Notes under the pieces: model-generated | Seen by the model: only the letters and a program-made list of their open reading frames with translations | Database searches by the model: none | What the model was told of the DNA's origin: nothing | Translations under genes and position numbers: made by a program | Shown: piece after piece, positions 1 to 8,200 of the stretch | Position numbering within the stretch: position 1 is the stretch's first letter | Layout: the number at the start of each line of letters is the position of its first letter | Assembly (NCBI RefSeq): GCF_900142655.1 | Contig: NZ_FRBQ01000002.1 | Location: 194,918 to 258,917, forward strand | Direction: 5' to 3' | DNA length: 64,000 nucleotides | Source of the DNA: Phytopseudomonas punonensis | Lineage (GTDB): Bacteria > Pseudomonadota > Gammaproteobacteria > Pseudomonadales > Pseudomonadaceae

Positions 1-15
1 TCTAAAAGCGCCAAA

Positions 16-93
16 CGGACTCATAGCTCAGCTGGATAGAGTACTCGGCTACGAACCGAGCGGTCGGAGGTTCGAATCCTCCTGAGTCCGCCA
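16..93 (+). tRNA. tRNA-Arg (anticodon ACG)
   Basis: A full cloverleaf can be folded. The acceptor stem CGGACTC (16-22) pairs with GAGTCCG (84-90) and is followed by an encoded CCA. The anticodon stem CTCGG/CCGAG encloses the loop CTACGAA, so the anticodon is ACG (51-53), read as ICG after deamination. The T arm carries TTCGAAT. A strong terminator follows at once. In P. aeruginosa, as I recall, a tRNA-Arg lies near rsmA on one side and mgtE on the other, which fits mgtE here. Confidence 0.97.
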
Positions 94-97
94 TACC

Positions 98-128
98 AAA
101 AGGGCCTGCAGCGATGCAGGCCCTTTTT
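98..128. terminator. Bidirectional intrinsic terminator between tRNA-Arg and the DUF4124-type gene
   Basis: A perfect 10-bp stem AGGGCCTGCA/TGCAGGCCCT (101-110 with 115-124) has a GCGA tetraloop. It is followed by a T run on the plus strand and preceded by AAAA, which gives a U run on the minus strand. It can end both the tRNA transcript and the convergent gene. Confidence 0.85.
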
Positions 129-134
129 CTTTGT

Positions 135-632
135 CTAACGTTTACCCATGACGCAATCGTTCTGATCGAAGTTTACGGTGCGCCGCTCGCCTTTGGGCTT
201 GCTGGCGTAGTGGTATGTCGTTTGACCGTTGCGGCGGCTGATGCGCTCGGGCTTACCTAATGCGCTTTCCACATCGCTGCGGGTCATGCCGGCACGTACC
301 TGCTTTCTGATGATCGCTTCGCGCCTGGCGCTGCCGGTGACCGCGTTCTCGCAGCCATCCTGTTGTCCGCCGACTATGGTCAGCGAGTTTCCGGTGGCAG
401 CTGTTTCTTTGCTTTTCTGAGTGGCCTGCGGTGTCGCCAGCGGAACGGCTGCGCCACTCCCTGGTCTTGGGTTGTGGGTGTTCTGGATTTGCTGTTGCTG
501 GCTATCGCCGCAGCCATGTCGAGTGAAGGTAATGTGGCCGTTGGCGTCTTCACAGCGAAATACGCTTGAGGCGAGTAGTGGGGTAGGGCAGAGCAAAGTA
601 GCGCAAATGGCTGCGCAGTGCGTCCAGTGCAT
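135..632 (-). CDS. Secreted DUF4124-type protein with a C-terminal SmpA/OmlA-like motif
   Basis: 165 aa. The start has a signal-peptide character (hydrophobic to about residue 21, cleavage near LLAS-S). It is followed by a short DUF4124-like cysteine motif (FRCEDANGHITFTRHGC, about residues 25-41), typical of small Pseudomonas periplasmic proteins of unknown role. A low-complexity Q/S/T linker leads to a C-terminal segment RAGMTRSDVESALGKP (about 112-128), which resembles the repeated motif of SmpA/OmlA/BamE-type proteins. The function is unknown. The gene is convergent with tRNA-Arg and shares its terminator. It is most likely periplasmic; no lipobox is seen. The family assignment is from motif memory, not a search. 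Confidence 0.75.
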   Translation of the reverse strand: MHWTHCAAICATLLCPTPLLASSVFRCEDANGHITFTRHGCGDSQQQQIQNTHNPRPGSGAAVPLATPQATQKSKETAATGNSLTIVGGQQDGCENAVTGSARREAIIRKQVRAGMTRSDVESALGKPERISRRNGQTTYHYASKPKGERRTVNFDQNDCVMGKR

Positions 633-955
633 GGTGGCGTCCTCCCTGACGTTTACCTGGCAAGCTTAGTCGACGCCTCACTCGCTGCCCGTTGTCTCTA
701 CCCTCAGGCTGTAACAACTTATGGCTCATGCTTGTAGCAATGAGCTCAAGAAAATGCTGCAAGCGCTTGTCTTGCCGTGCCTTTGTCATTTGCGCAGGCG
801 ATTGGCGTGTTATTATCCGCGCCGTCAGCCCCGCCGGGGCTTGTGGATCCCTTCCATGGACTTACCCAGTAGTAACTCAGAATTCCAAGTGTGCAATCAC
901 GTATTGACTGATTGACCCTCGCTGGCGCGCGCCGCCGCTGGGGGCGGAGTGTGCC
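633..955 (+). promoter_or_regulatory. Intergenic region with probable mgtE promoter and leader
   Basis: A 323-bp gene-free stretch between two divergent genes. On the plus strand a candidate sigma70 promoter has -35 TTTGCG (789-794), a 16-bp spacer and -10 TATTAT (811-816). It would give a leader of about 130 nt before mgtE. The leader opens with a small hairpin, AGCCCC/GGGGCT around 828-842. I do not recognise an M-box riboswitch or any other known leader. A weak Shine-Dalgarno (GGCGGAG, about 940) precedes the mgtE ATG. Confidence 0.4.
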
Positions 956-2404
956 ATGACCGAAGTAGAAGCCAAGAAGCCGCAAGAAAGCCTGCAGGAT
1001 CGACTCGCTCAGGTCGTCGAACTGTTGCAGCGGCATCGGCTTGTCGAAGACCTGACTCATCGCCAGGAAGGCCAACACCAGGACCGCGTCGAAGGTCTCG
1101 TGCACCGGCAGAATCTCGCCGAGCTGCAGCGCAAACTCGATGAGCTTCACTCTGCCGACGTCGCCTACATTCTCGAAGCCTTGCCGCTCGAAGATCGCCT
1201 TGCCATCTGGCAATTGGTAAAAGCTGACCGTGACGGCGATATCCTTCTCGAAGTATCGGACGCCGTGCGCGAGACGCTGCTCGCCGATATGGAGGATCAC
1301 GAGATCCTCGCGGCAGCAAAAGAGATGGACGCCGACGAATTGGCGGATCTGGCCTCCGAGCTGCCGCGTGACGTCGTTCACGAGCTCATGGAGACCCTCG
1401 ACGCGCAGCAGCGTGAGCGGGTGCGTTCTGCGCTCTCCTACGAGGAGGAGCAGGTCGGTGCGCTGATGGACTTCGAGATGGTGACTATCCGTGAGGATGT
1501 CAGCCTTGAGGTGGTATTGCGTTACCTGCGGCGCCTCAAAGAGCTTCCAGGACATACTGATAAGCTGTTCGTGGTCGATTATGACGGCGTGCTCAAGGGC
1601 GTGCTGTCGATCAAGCGCTTGCTGGTTAATGACCCCGAGAAGCAGGTCGCTGAGGTCATGGCCAGTGATCCGGTCAGCTTCCATCCTGATGAAGATGCCT
1701 ACGATGCCGCGCAGGCGTTCGAGCGTTACGACCTGATCTCGGCGCCGGTTGTAGACAAGAATGGCAAGCTCATCGGCCGTCTGACCATCGATGAGATGGT
1801 CGACCTGATTCGTGAGGAGAGCGAAAGCGAAGTCCTCAACATGGCCGGTCTGCGTGAAGAGGAAGATATCTTCGCCTCCGTCTGGAAGTCGCTGCGCAAC
1901 CGTTGGGCCTGGCTGGCTATTAACCTGGTCACGGCATTCATGGCGTCGCGCGTCATCGGTTTGTTCGAGGGCTCGATCGAGAAGCTGGTAGCCTTGGCGG
2001 CGTTGATGCCGATCGTGGCTGGTATCGGTGGTAACTCCGGTAATCAGACCATCACCATGATCGTGCGTGCTATGGCGCTCGATCAGGTCAGCACCGGCAA
2101 TGGCAATACCTCGCGGCTGATTCGCAAGGAGCTTGGCGTCGCCTTGATCAACGGTCTGGTGTGGGGCGGGGTGATCGGCGTCGTGGCCTACGGCTTGTAT
2201 GGCAGCTGGTCGCTGGGTGTGGTGATGACAGCTGCGATGACGCTCAATCTACTGCTTGCCGCCTTGATGGGTGTGCTGATTCCCATGACGCTGATGCGCA
2301 TAGGGCGTGACCCCGCCATGGGCGCCAGCGTGATGATCACTGCGGTGACCGATAGTGGCGGCTTCTTCATCTTCCTGGGATTGGCGTCAGTATTTCTGCT
2401 GTAG
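956..2404 (+). CDS. mgtE: Magnesium transporter MgtE
   Basis: 482 aa, a normal MgtE length. The cytosolic N domain (about 20-140) is followed by paired CBS domains (about 140-270; second repeat around PVVDKNGKLIGRLTIDEM). These sense Mg2+ in characterised homologues and gate the pore. A C-terminal five-helix membrane domain starts near residue 315. The pore signature P352...GGNSGNQ (358-364) is present, together with the terminal GRDPAMG/TDSGGFF helices. MgtE is a Mg2+ (and possibly Co2+) channel-like importer of the inner membrane. The gene is monocistronic, with its own upstream region and a strong terminator 20 bp after the stop. The reading is secure; the ATG at 956 fits the start of homologues. 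Confidence 0.96.
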   Translation: MTEVEAKKPQESLQDRLAQVVELLQRHRLVEDLTHRQEGQHQDRVEGLVHRQNLAELQRKLDELHSADVAYILEALPLEDRLAIWQLVKADRDGDILLEVSDAVRETLLADMEDHEILAAAKEMDADELADLASELPRDVVHELMETLDAQQRERVRSALSYEEEQVGALMDFEMVTIREDVSLEVVLRYLRRLKELPGHTDKLFVVDYDGVLKGVLSIKRLLVNDPEKQVAEVMASDPVSFHPDEDAYDAAQAFERYDLISAPVVDKNGKLIGRLTIDEMVDLIREESESEVLNMAGLREEEDIFASVWKSLRNRWAWLAINLVTAFMASRVIGLFEGSIEKLVALAALMPIVAGIGGNSGNQTITMIVRAMALDQVSTGNGNTSRLIRKELGVALINGLVWGGVIGVVAYGLYGSWSLGVVMTAAMTLNLLLAALMGVLIPMTLMRIGRDPAMGASVMITAVTDSGGFFIFLGLASVFLL

Positions 2405-2423
2405 TTGCCTGATGTCAGGCAGC

Positions 2424-2450
2424 AAAAAACCGGCCTAGAGCCGGTTTTTT
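2424..2450 (+). terminator. Intrinsic terminator of mgtE
   Basis: A-run, then CCGGC-CTAGA-GCCGG stem-loop and six T. The symmetric A/T flanks mean it could also work for minus-strand transcription from amrZ. Confidence 0.9.
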
Positions 2451-2532
2451 ATGCTTTTTTATCCGTCGCCAAGCATGCGCGAGCCATCACAGACACTAAA
2501 AAATCGCTGCCTGCGATTTCTTGAATAGCGAG

Positions 2533-2862
2533 TCAGTCGTCGTTGCCGGCGGCCATCTCTGCGTCATGTGCGATCAATGCAACGAGGGCGTTTTGTTGGC
2601 GGCGCGACAGCTGGCGGAAGCGTTGCAAAAGCTCTCGCTCATGCAGTGAAAGCTCCGGGCTGTCGAGGCTGATACCGAGCTCGTCATCCAGAGCGCCCTC
2701 CTGAAGCATGCTCTGCTCCAGGCGCGCGATGATTTCGGAGTTCATGCTGCGGTGGTGTTGGCGAGCCACGTCAGCAATGCGCTCACGCATGCCGTCGGGC
2801 AACCGAACGACGAACTTGTCAGCCGTACGGCTGGAGTAGATAGCCTGTTTCATAGGGCGCAT
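2533..2862 (-). CDS. amrZ: Ribbon-helix-helix regulator AmrZ (alginate and motility regulator Z)
   Basis: 109 aa. The sequence closely follows what I recall of P. aeruginosa AmrZ (MRP-KQA...[13 protein letters not shown]...[12 protein letters not shown]...[18 protein letters not shown]). The ribbon-helix-helix DNA-binding fold spans about residues 14-62; the conserved beta-strand [13 protein letters not shown] supplies the DNA contacts. The C-terminal segment 70-105 matches the tetramerisation region. In P. aeruginosa AmrZ activates alginate and twitching genes and represses fleQ, so it links exopolysaccharide output to loss of flagella. That fleQ lies about 40 kb away in this window makes the link relevant. 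The gene is divergent from phnN. A candidate AlgU promoter lies upstream. Confidence 0.95.
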   Translation of the reverse strand: MRPMKQAIYSSRTADKFVVRLPDGMRERIADVARQHHRSMNSEIIARLEQSMLQEGALDDELGISLDSPELSLHERELLQRFRQLSRRQQNALVALIAHDAEMAAGNDD

Positions 2863-3234
2863 ACATCAACCAAATAAGTTCAGGGAAACGAAGCTGTAAT
2901 GGCATATAGCTACAGAGTGTCAGGCTTCTGACCATCTTTCGCGCCTGCCGTTCAACAACGTCGGCATTTTGTCTGGTGATCGTACTTCTTTCCAGCAGAT
3001 AATTGACGCCAATTACATGTCGTATTGTGGTCTTCGTACCGGCTTTTTGCTAGTACAACTTGTCGGAATTGATTCTGACTGCGCGCAGTTTCTCATTTAA
3101 GGTCGATGGCAGAGGGCCGCAATTTGCACGATTATGCGGTTCTTTAGGGTTCGTATTCCGCGGGTCAGGGCGTGCGAGGCCACCAAGTGGATATGATTGC
3201 TGGCATGCACGGTTGGGCAGGTGAGGTTATCCAG
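2863..3234. other. Divergent intergenic region between amrZ and phnN
   Basis: About 370 bp without a convincing gene. It holds the candidate AlgU-type amrZ promoter described separately. A reading frame could extend phnN upstream to 3172, but the added residues do not look like the family start. I see no repeat, terminator or RNA gene here. Confidence 0.5.
2927..2953 (-). promoter_or_regulatory. Candidate AlgU (sigma22/RpoE-type) promoter of amrZ
   Basis: Read on the minus strand: GAACGG (2953-2948), a 16-bp spacer and TCAGA (2931-2927), against the AlgU consensus GAACTT-N16/17-TCTGA. The match is 4/6 and 4/5. It would leave a leader of roughly 60 nt before the amrZ ATG. P. aeruginosa amrZ is known to depend on AlgT/U, which is why I keep this weak match. 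Confidence 0.35.
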
Positions 3235-3810
3235 ATGCAGGGCAGGCTGATTTACCTGATGGGGCCATCGGGATCAGGCAAGGACAGTGTGCTTCAGGCA
3301 GTGACTGTGCGCCTTGAGGATCGAGAATGTCGAGTCGCCCGGCGAGTGATCACGCGCTCGGCCGAAGCAGTGGGGGAGGACGCTGTCGCGGTTTCGCGAG
3401 AAGAGTTCGACGTTCGTTTGGCGGCTGGTGCGTTCGCCATGCACTGGCGTGCCAATGGGCTGGATTACGCCATTACCAGAGAGATCGACTCCTGGCTCTC
3501 TAGTGGCGTTCAGGTGATCGTCAATGGCTCGAGAGGATATCTACAGGAAGCCAGGCGTCGTTATCCATCCCTTGTTCCTGTGCTCCTGGAGGTCGCGCCT
3601 GAAATCTTGAGATCAAGATTGTTAAGCCGTGCCCGAGAAAATATTGAGCAGATCGAGGCGAGGTTGGCACGCAGTGCCCTATTTGCCAGCGAAGAGAGCC
3701 TGAGTGCAGGCGAGCAGATTATTCGTCTCGACAACTCTGGTTCCCTGGACGCTACGGTCGAACGGTTGCTCGACATTATCAACATCAACGCTCATGCGCC
3801 CCTAGATTGA
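3235..3810 (+). CDS. phnN: Ribose 1,5-bisphosphate phosphokinase PhnN
   Basis: 191 aa from the ATG at 3235. The P loop GPSGSGKD begins only a few residues after the start (RLIYLMGPSGSGKDS), as in PhnN. The body follows the guanylate-kinase-like fold (RRVITR, SREEFDVRLAAGAFAMHW, GLDYAI). PhnN phosphorylates ribose 1,5-bisphosphate to PRPP, the step that returns C-P lyase product to the nucleotide pool. A reading frame continues upstream to 3172, but AGGTGAGG lies about 10 bp before 3235 and homologues begin there. No other phn gene is adjacent. In P. aeruginosa, as I recall, phnN is the distal part of a phnC-phnP operon that starts beside amrZ, so this looks like a remnant. It might serve PRPP salvage alone. 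Confidence 0.88.
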   Translation: MQGRLIYLMGPSGSGKDSVLQAVTVRLEDRECRVARRVITRSAEAVGEDAVAVSREEFDVRLAAGAFAMHWRANGLDYAITREIDSWLSSGVQVIVNGSRGYLQEARRRYPSLVPVLLEVAPEILRSRLLSRARENIEQIEARLARSALFASEESLSAGEQIIRLDNSGSLDATVERLLDIININAHAPLD

Positions 3811-3827
3811 TGCTGAGTAACCGTAGG

Positions 3828-4013
3828 TCAGCGCAAAACAGGGTCGAACTTAACTCGCTTGCCAATCAGCAAGGCGATTGCTAGCGCAATGCTGCTGAAA
3901 GCCAAGGCAATCTTGGCAGCTGCTGTGAGCCATTGCGCTTGATCCGGTGCGGCGAGCAGACCGCCCGACAGAATGGCGATCATCAAAAAAATTAAAGCGG
4001 TTTTGGACATCAT
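3828..4013 (-). CDS. Small two-helix membrane protein
   Basis: 61 aa from the ATG at 4013, chosen because AAGGAG sits just before it (an in-frame ATG at 4010 is equally possible). It has two hydrophobic segments (about TALIFLMIAILSGGLLA, and IALAFSSIALAIALLIG) and a short basic tail. The layout resembles DUF1328/YtjA-like mini membrane proteins, but similarity is weak, so I give no family. It is the third gene of a compact minus-strand cluster with 4041-4187 and 4197-4433. Function unknown; presumably in the inner membrane. Confidence 0.65.
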   Translation of the reverse strand: MMSKTALIFLMIAILSGGLLAAPDQAQWLTAAAKIALAFSSIALAIALLIGKRVKFDPVLR

Positions 4014-4040
4014 GCTCTCCTTGCGTGGCACGCCTGCCAA

Positions 4041-4187
4041 CTAGAAAAACGGATCATGTGGGCCATTGTGGTCGTCGCTTGACCCCTGTGGCGGAGCTCG
4101 ATCTGAAAGCCCATCGATCAACCAGATGGCAGCGCAGGTGACGGTGGCCAGCAACAGTACGAATCCGGGGAAAAATACGCTCCACAT
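4041..4187 (-). CDS. 48-aa single-pass membrane miniprotein
   Basis: A short reading frame between its neighbours. The ATG at 4187 lies 9 bp after the stop of the upstream 78-aa gene, and it ends with TAG at 4041. The product starts MWSVFFPGFVLLLATVTCAA, a strong transmembrane helix. It continues with IWLIDGLSD and a hydrophilic tail rich in D, H, G and P (SSDDHNGPHDPFF). Tight spacing on both sides and a sensible membrane-plus-tail design support a real gene. There is no clear Shine-Dalgarno, so it may be translated by reinitiation. No family recognised. Confidence 0.5.
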   Translation of the reverse strand: MWSVFFPGFVLLLATVTCAAIWLIDGLSDRAPPQGSSDDHNGPHDPFF

Positions 4188-4196
4188 GATCAGGGC

Positions 4197-4433
4197 TCAG
4201 AACGTGAAGCGCTGTTGTGGCTGTGGCTGCCAATCGCTTGTAGTCAGCGGTTTGGCGATGAACTGACCAGGCTCGACCTTGGTCGCATGCTCGAATTGAA
4301 CCGGCGTAGCGCGCATTTGCTGCACGAGCTGCATAGCGGTGGCCTGTTGCTGAGTATTCTGGAAATTGGCGAATGCGGCGCCTGCTAGCAGGGTCAGGGC
4401 GATGGCTGTAGCCAGGGCGATGAAAGTGTTCAT
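4197..4433 (-). CDS. Small secreted protein of unknown function
   Basis: 78 aa. The N terminus MNTFIALATAIALTLLAGAAFA is a clear signal peptide with an AFA cleavage site. The mature part is about 56 residues, Q-rich at first (NFQNTQQQATAMQLVQQ) and ending in P/Q/F-rich sequence. It is the first gene of a three-gene minus-strand cluster, starting downstream of an AT-rich region with two ACTTATA repeats. No family recognised. It is probably periplasmic. Confidence 0.6.
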   Translation of the reverse strand: MNTFIALATAIALTLLAGAAFANFQNTQQQATAMQLVQQMRATPVQFEHATKVEPGQFIAKPLTTSDWQPQPQQRFTF

Positions 4434-4508
4434 GTTGGGCGTCTCGCATTCGAATTCTATGCGAGTGAAAAGAGCAGTTCCCGTGCCAGATTTTTTATCA
4501 AAAAAAAT

Positions 4509-4534
4509 ACTTATAAAACAATAACTTATAAGTT
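4509..4534. promoter_or_regulatory. AT-rich palindrome and repeat, candidate operator or -10 region of the small-gene cluster
   Basis: A 12-bp perfect palindrome AACTTATAAGTT (4523-4534) is preceded by a second ACTTATA (4509-4515), 15 bp apart centre to centre. On the minus strand both read TATAAGT, a good -10-like word. The site lies between the 3' end of the Lrp gene and the 5' end of the 78-aa secreted-protein gene. Function is inferred only. Confidence 0.3.
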
Positions 4535-4611
4535 TATCTGTGGGTTAATTTCGTGCATGTTGCAAGGTGCGCGAATTGCCGCGTTGCAAAATGCAATGTC
4601 GGCTCTGTGGC

Positions 4612-5079
4612 CTAGTCTAACGGCAGCTCTGTGGTGCGTTTGACTTCGCTCATTGCGATGCTTGAGTGGGCCTCTTGCACGTGGGGTCTTTGCAGCAATT
4701 GGTCACGCAGAAAGCGCTCATAGCTGGCGATGTCTCGTGCTACCACCTTGAGCAGGTAATCCGAGCTGCCGGCCATGGTGTAACACTCGATCACCTCCGA
4801 ATAGCCCGTTATCGCGCGTTCAAATTCATCCAGATTGCTGCGCCCGTGGGCCGACAGTTTGATGCTTACGAATACCGTGATGGTGAAGCCAAGCCGCTTG
4901 GGGTTAAGCAGTGCCACCTTGCGTTCGATGAAGCCTTCCTCCTGCAGGCGGTTGATGCGTCGCCAGCATGGCGATTGAGAAAGCTCCACCTTCTTGGCAA
5001 TTTCTGCTGCGCTCAGGTCGGCGTTGCGTTGCAGTAATCGGAGAATACGACGATCAATGGCACTTAAGGGTTCATGCAT
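4612..5079 (-). CDS. Lrp/AsnC-family transcriptional regulator
   Basis: 155 aa, the standard length. The N-terminal winged helix-turn-helix (about 8-60; DRRILRLLQRNADLSAAEIAKKV, then SQSPCWRRINRL) is followed by the RAM effector domain (about 68-145; the VVARDIASYERFLRDQL region is typical). Lrp/AsnC proteins bind DNA as multimers and respond to amino acids. The gene is divergent from a 2-oxoacid ferredoxin oxidoreductase for aromatic/branched-chain keto acids. It is therefore probably the local amino-acid-responsive regulator of that enzyme, as BkdR is for bkd. The 198-bp region between them is AT-rich near the Lrp start, as Lrp sites often are. Confidence 0.93.
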   Translation of the reverse strand: MHEPLSAIDRRILRLLQRNADLSAAEIAKKVELSQSPCWRRINRLQEEGFIERKVALLNPKRLGFTITVFVSIKLSAHGRSNLDEFERAITGYSEVIECYTMAGSSDYLLKVVARDIASYERFLRDQLLQRPHVQEAHSSIAMSEVKRTTELPLD

Positions 5080-5277
5080 GTTCGCTTCTCATTTTTATTA
5101 ATTTTTGAAACGTTCATGCGCAGTATCGTCACTGTTGGCATGAATTAGAAAGAAAAAATCATCGAGCTCCGGTCTATGCTTAAGGCACATCCTGCCAGTG
5201 ATCCTGGAGGGTGCGGGCAGGTGGAGCCAACCGTGCCACCTGACAGGTCGCTATAAAAACAACAGGAGCGCCGTCCT

Positions 5278-8200
5278 ATGTCTCTGGCCGAAATCCGCCT
5301 GGATGACAAATATCGTCTTGCCACGGGCCATTTGTATCTCACCGGTACTCAGGCGCTCACTCGCCTGCCCATGCTGCAAAAGCAGCGCGATACAGCTGCG
5401 GGGCTCAATACCGCCTGTTTCATTTCTGGTTACCGTGGCTCGCCGCTTGGGGGCTTGGACAAAAGCCTCTGGGAGGCTCGCGAATTCCTTCAGCAGAACG
5501 CCATTCACTTTCAGCCTGGCGTTAACGAGGAGCTTGGGGCCACGGCTGTGTGGGGTAGCCAGCAGACAAATCTATTCCCAGGCGCGCGCTACGACGGCGT
5601 GTTTGCCATGTGGTACGGCAAGGGGCCTGGCGTAGACCGCAGTGGGGACGTTTTCAAACATGGCAACTCTGCTGGCGTCTCGCCCCATGGTGGTGTGCTG
5701 GTACTGGCCGGCGACGACCATGGCTGCAAGTCATCGACCATCGCTCACCAGAGTGAGCACGCCTTTATCGCCGCGTCGATGCCGGTTCTCAACCCGGCGA
5801 ACGTCCAGGAAATTCTCGATTACGGCATCATCGGCTGGGAGCTTTCGCGCTATAGCGGCTGCTGGGTTGCGTTGAAGACCATTGCCGAGAACGTCGACTC
5901 GTCGGCTGTGGTGGATGTCGATCCGCAGCGTGTGCAAGTCACCATCCCCGATGATTTCGAACTACCCGAAGACGGCGTGCATATTCGCTGGCCGGACCCG
6001 CCGTTGGCCCAGGAGAAACGCCTCAACGTCTACAAGATCTACGCCGCACGTGCTTTTGCGCGCGCCAACGGCTTGAACAAGGTGATGCTTGATTCGCCCA
6101 ATCCGCGGCTGGGGATCATCACCACGGGCAAATCCTATCTGGACGTACGCCAGGCGCTGGACGACCTCGGCCTCGACGAGGCCCTCTGCTCTCGGATTGG
6201 TTTGCGTGTGTTGAAAGTCGGCATGAGCTGGCCCCTGGAGCCGGTATCGGTGCATGGTTTTGCCGAGGGGCTTGATGAAATTCTGGTCGTCGAGGAGAAG
6301 CGCAGCATCATCGAAGATCAACTGACTGGACAGCTCTACAACTGGTCGGTTGGCAAACGCCCTAGGGTGGTTGGCGAGTTCGACGAGCAGGGCCAATCGC
6401 TGCTGCCGAACCTGGGCGAGCTGACCCCGGCAATGATCGCCCGTGTCATCGCCCGGCGCCTTGCACCTATTTATACCAGTGCAGTTATTGAGGCGCGTCT
6501 GGGCTTTCTCGATGCCAAGGAAAAGGCTCTGGCAGCGCGCAGTTACAACACCGTGCGCACGCCACATTTCTGCTCGGGTTGCCCGCACAACAGCTCGACC
6601 AAAGTGCCCGAAGGCAGTCGTGCAATGGGCGGCATCGGCTGCCATTACATGACCCAGTGGATGAATCGCAGCACCGACACCTTCACGCAAATGGGTGGGG
6701 AAGGGGTGACGTGGATCGGCCAGGCGCCGTTTACCGATACGCCCCATGTGTTCCAGAACCTGGGCGATGGCACCTACTTTCACTCCGGGCATCTCGCCCT
6801 GCGTGCCGCTGTCGCCGCAGGCGTGAACATCACTTACAAGATTCTCTACAACGACGCGGTGGCCATGACCGGTGGTCAGCCGGTGGACGGCGAACTGCGG
6901 GTCGATCAGTTGAGCCAGCAGGTATTCGCCGAAGGCGTCAAGCGCATCGCGGTGGTCAGCGACGAGCCCGACAAATACCCGACTCGCTCGACTTTCGCCT
7001 CGATCACCACCTTCCACCACCGCCGTGAACTCGATGCCGTACAGCGCGAACTGCGTGAGTGCAAAGGCGTCTCGGTGATCATCTATGACCAAACCTGCGC
7101 TACTGAAAAACGCCGTCGGCGCAAACGCGGCAAGCTGGTGGATCCGGCACGGCGGGCATTTATCAATGCTGCAGTCTGCGAGGGCTGTGGTGACTGCAGC
7201 GTGAAATCCAATTGCTTGTCGGTTCTGCCGCTGGAAACCGAACTGGGGCGTAAGCGGGAAATCGATCAGAACGCCTGCAACAAGGATTTCAGCTGTCTCG
7301 ATGGTTTTTGTCCCAGTTTCGTTACCGTGCACGGTGGCCAGTTGCGGCAACCGCAGGCGGTCGGGTCGGGCGCTTTGTTTGTGGCGCTGCCGGAGCCTCG
7401 TCAGCCTTCTCTCGAGCGCCCCTGGAACATCTTGCTGCCTGGTGTCGGTGGCAGCGGCGTGACTACGGTGGGCGCGCTGTTGGGGATGGCTGCGCACCTG
7501 GAAAGCAAAGGTTGCACAGTGCTTGATCAGGCTGGCTTGGCGCAGAAGTTCGGGCCGGTGAATACCCATGTGCGTATCGCTGCACGGCAGGACGATATCT
7601 ACGCCGTGCGCATCGCGGCCGGTGAGGCAGATCTGCTGATTGGCTGCGATCTGGTGGTGGCGGCTGGTGAAGATGCGCTGGCGAAACTCAATGAGCAGGT
7701 TTCCCATGCGGTGATCAATGATCACGAAGCTGCCACGGCAGAGTTCACGCGCAACCCTGACGCTCAGGTGCCGGGAGCAGCAATGCGCCAGGCGCTGGTG
7801 GATGCTGTCGGCGCGGACAAAACCTGGTTCGTTAATGCCACGCACCTGGCTACCCGTCTGCTCGGCGACAGCATCGCCACCAACCTGTTCATGCTTGGCT
7901 ATGCCTATCAAAAAGGCCTGGTGCCGCTCAGTGCGCAGGCCATCGACAAGGCAATCGAGCTGAACAATGTGGCGGTCGAGTTCAATCAGCAGGCCTTCTT
8001 GTGGGGGCGGCGCGCAGCCTATGACGCAGCTGCCGTTGAGCGCCTTGTGCGTCCACAAGATGTGCAAGCTGCACGCTGCGGGACGCTAGACGAGGTCGTG
8101 AAAGATCGTGTGGCGCGCCTGACCTCGTACCAGAACGCTGGTTACGCTGAGCGTTACCGGCAACTGGTCAATCGGGTAGGCGAGCGCGATAGCGATCCGC

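Noticed and set aside
746..1684. 312-aa minus-strand frame overlapping mgtE
   Set aside because: The mgtE product on the plus strand is unmistakable, and this frame mirrors it.
2876..2881. GAACTT word on the minus strand just before amrZ, as an AlgU -35
   Set aside because: It lies 14 bp from the amrZ ATG, so the -10 would fall inside the coding region. The upstream match at 2927-2953 is better placed.
5962..8067. 701-aa open frame on the minus strand
   Set aside because: It is antisense to the oxidoreductase gene, whose protein is clearly recognised. The antisense product is His/Arg-rich with no domain. High GC bias makes such shadow frames common.
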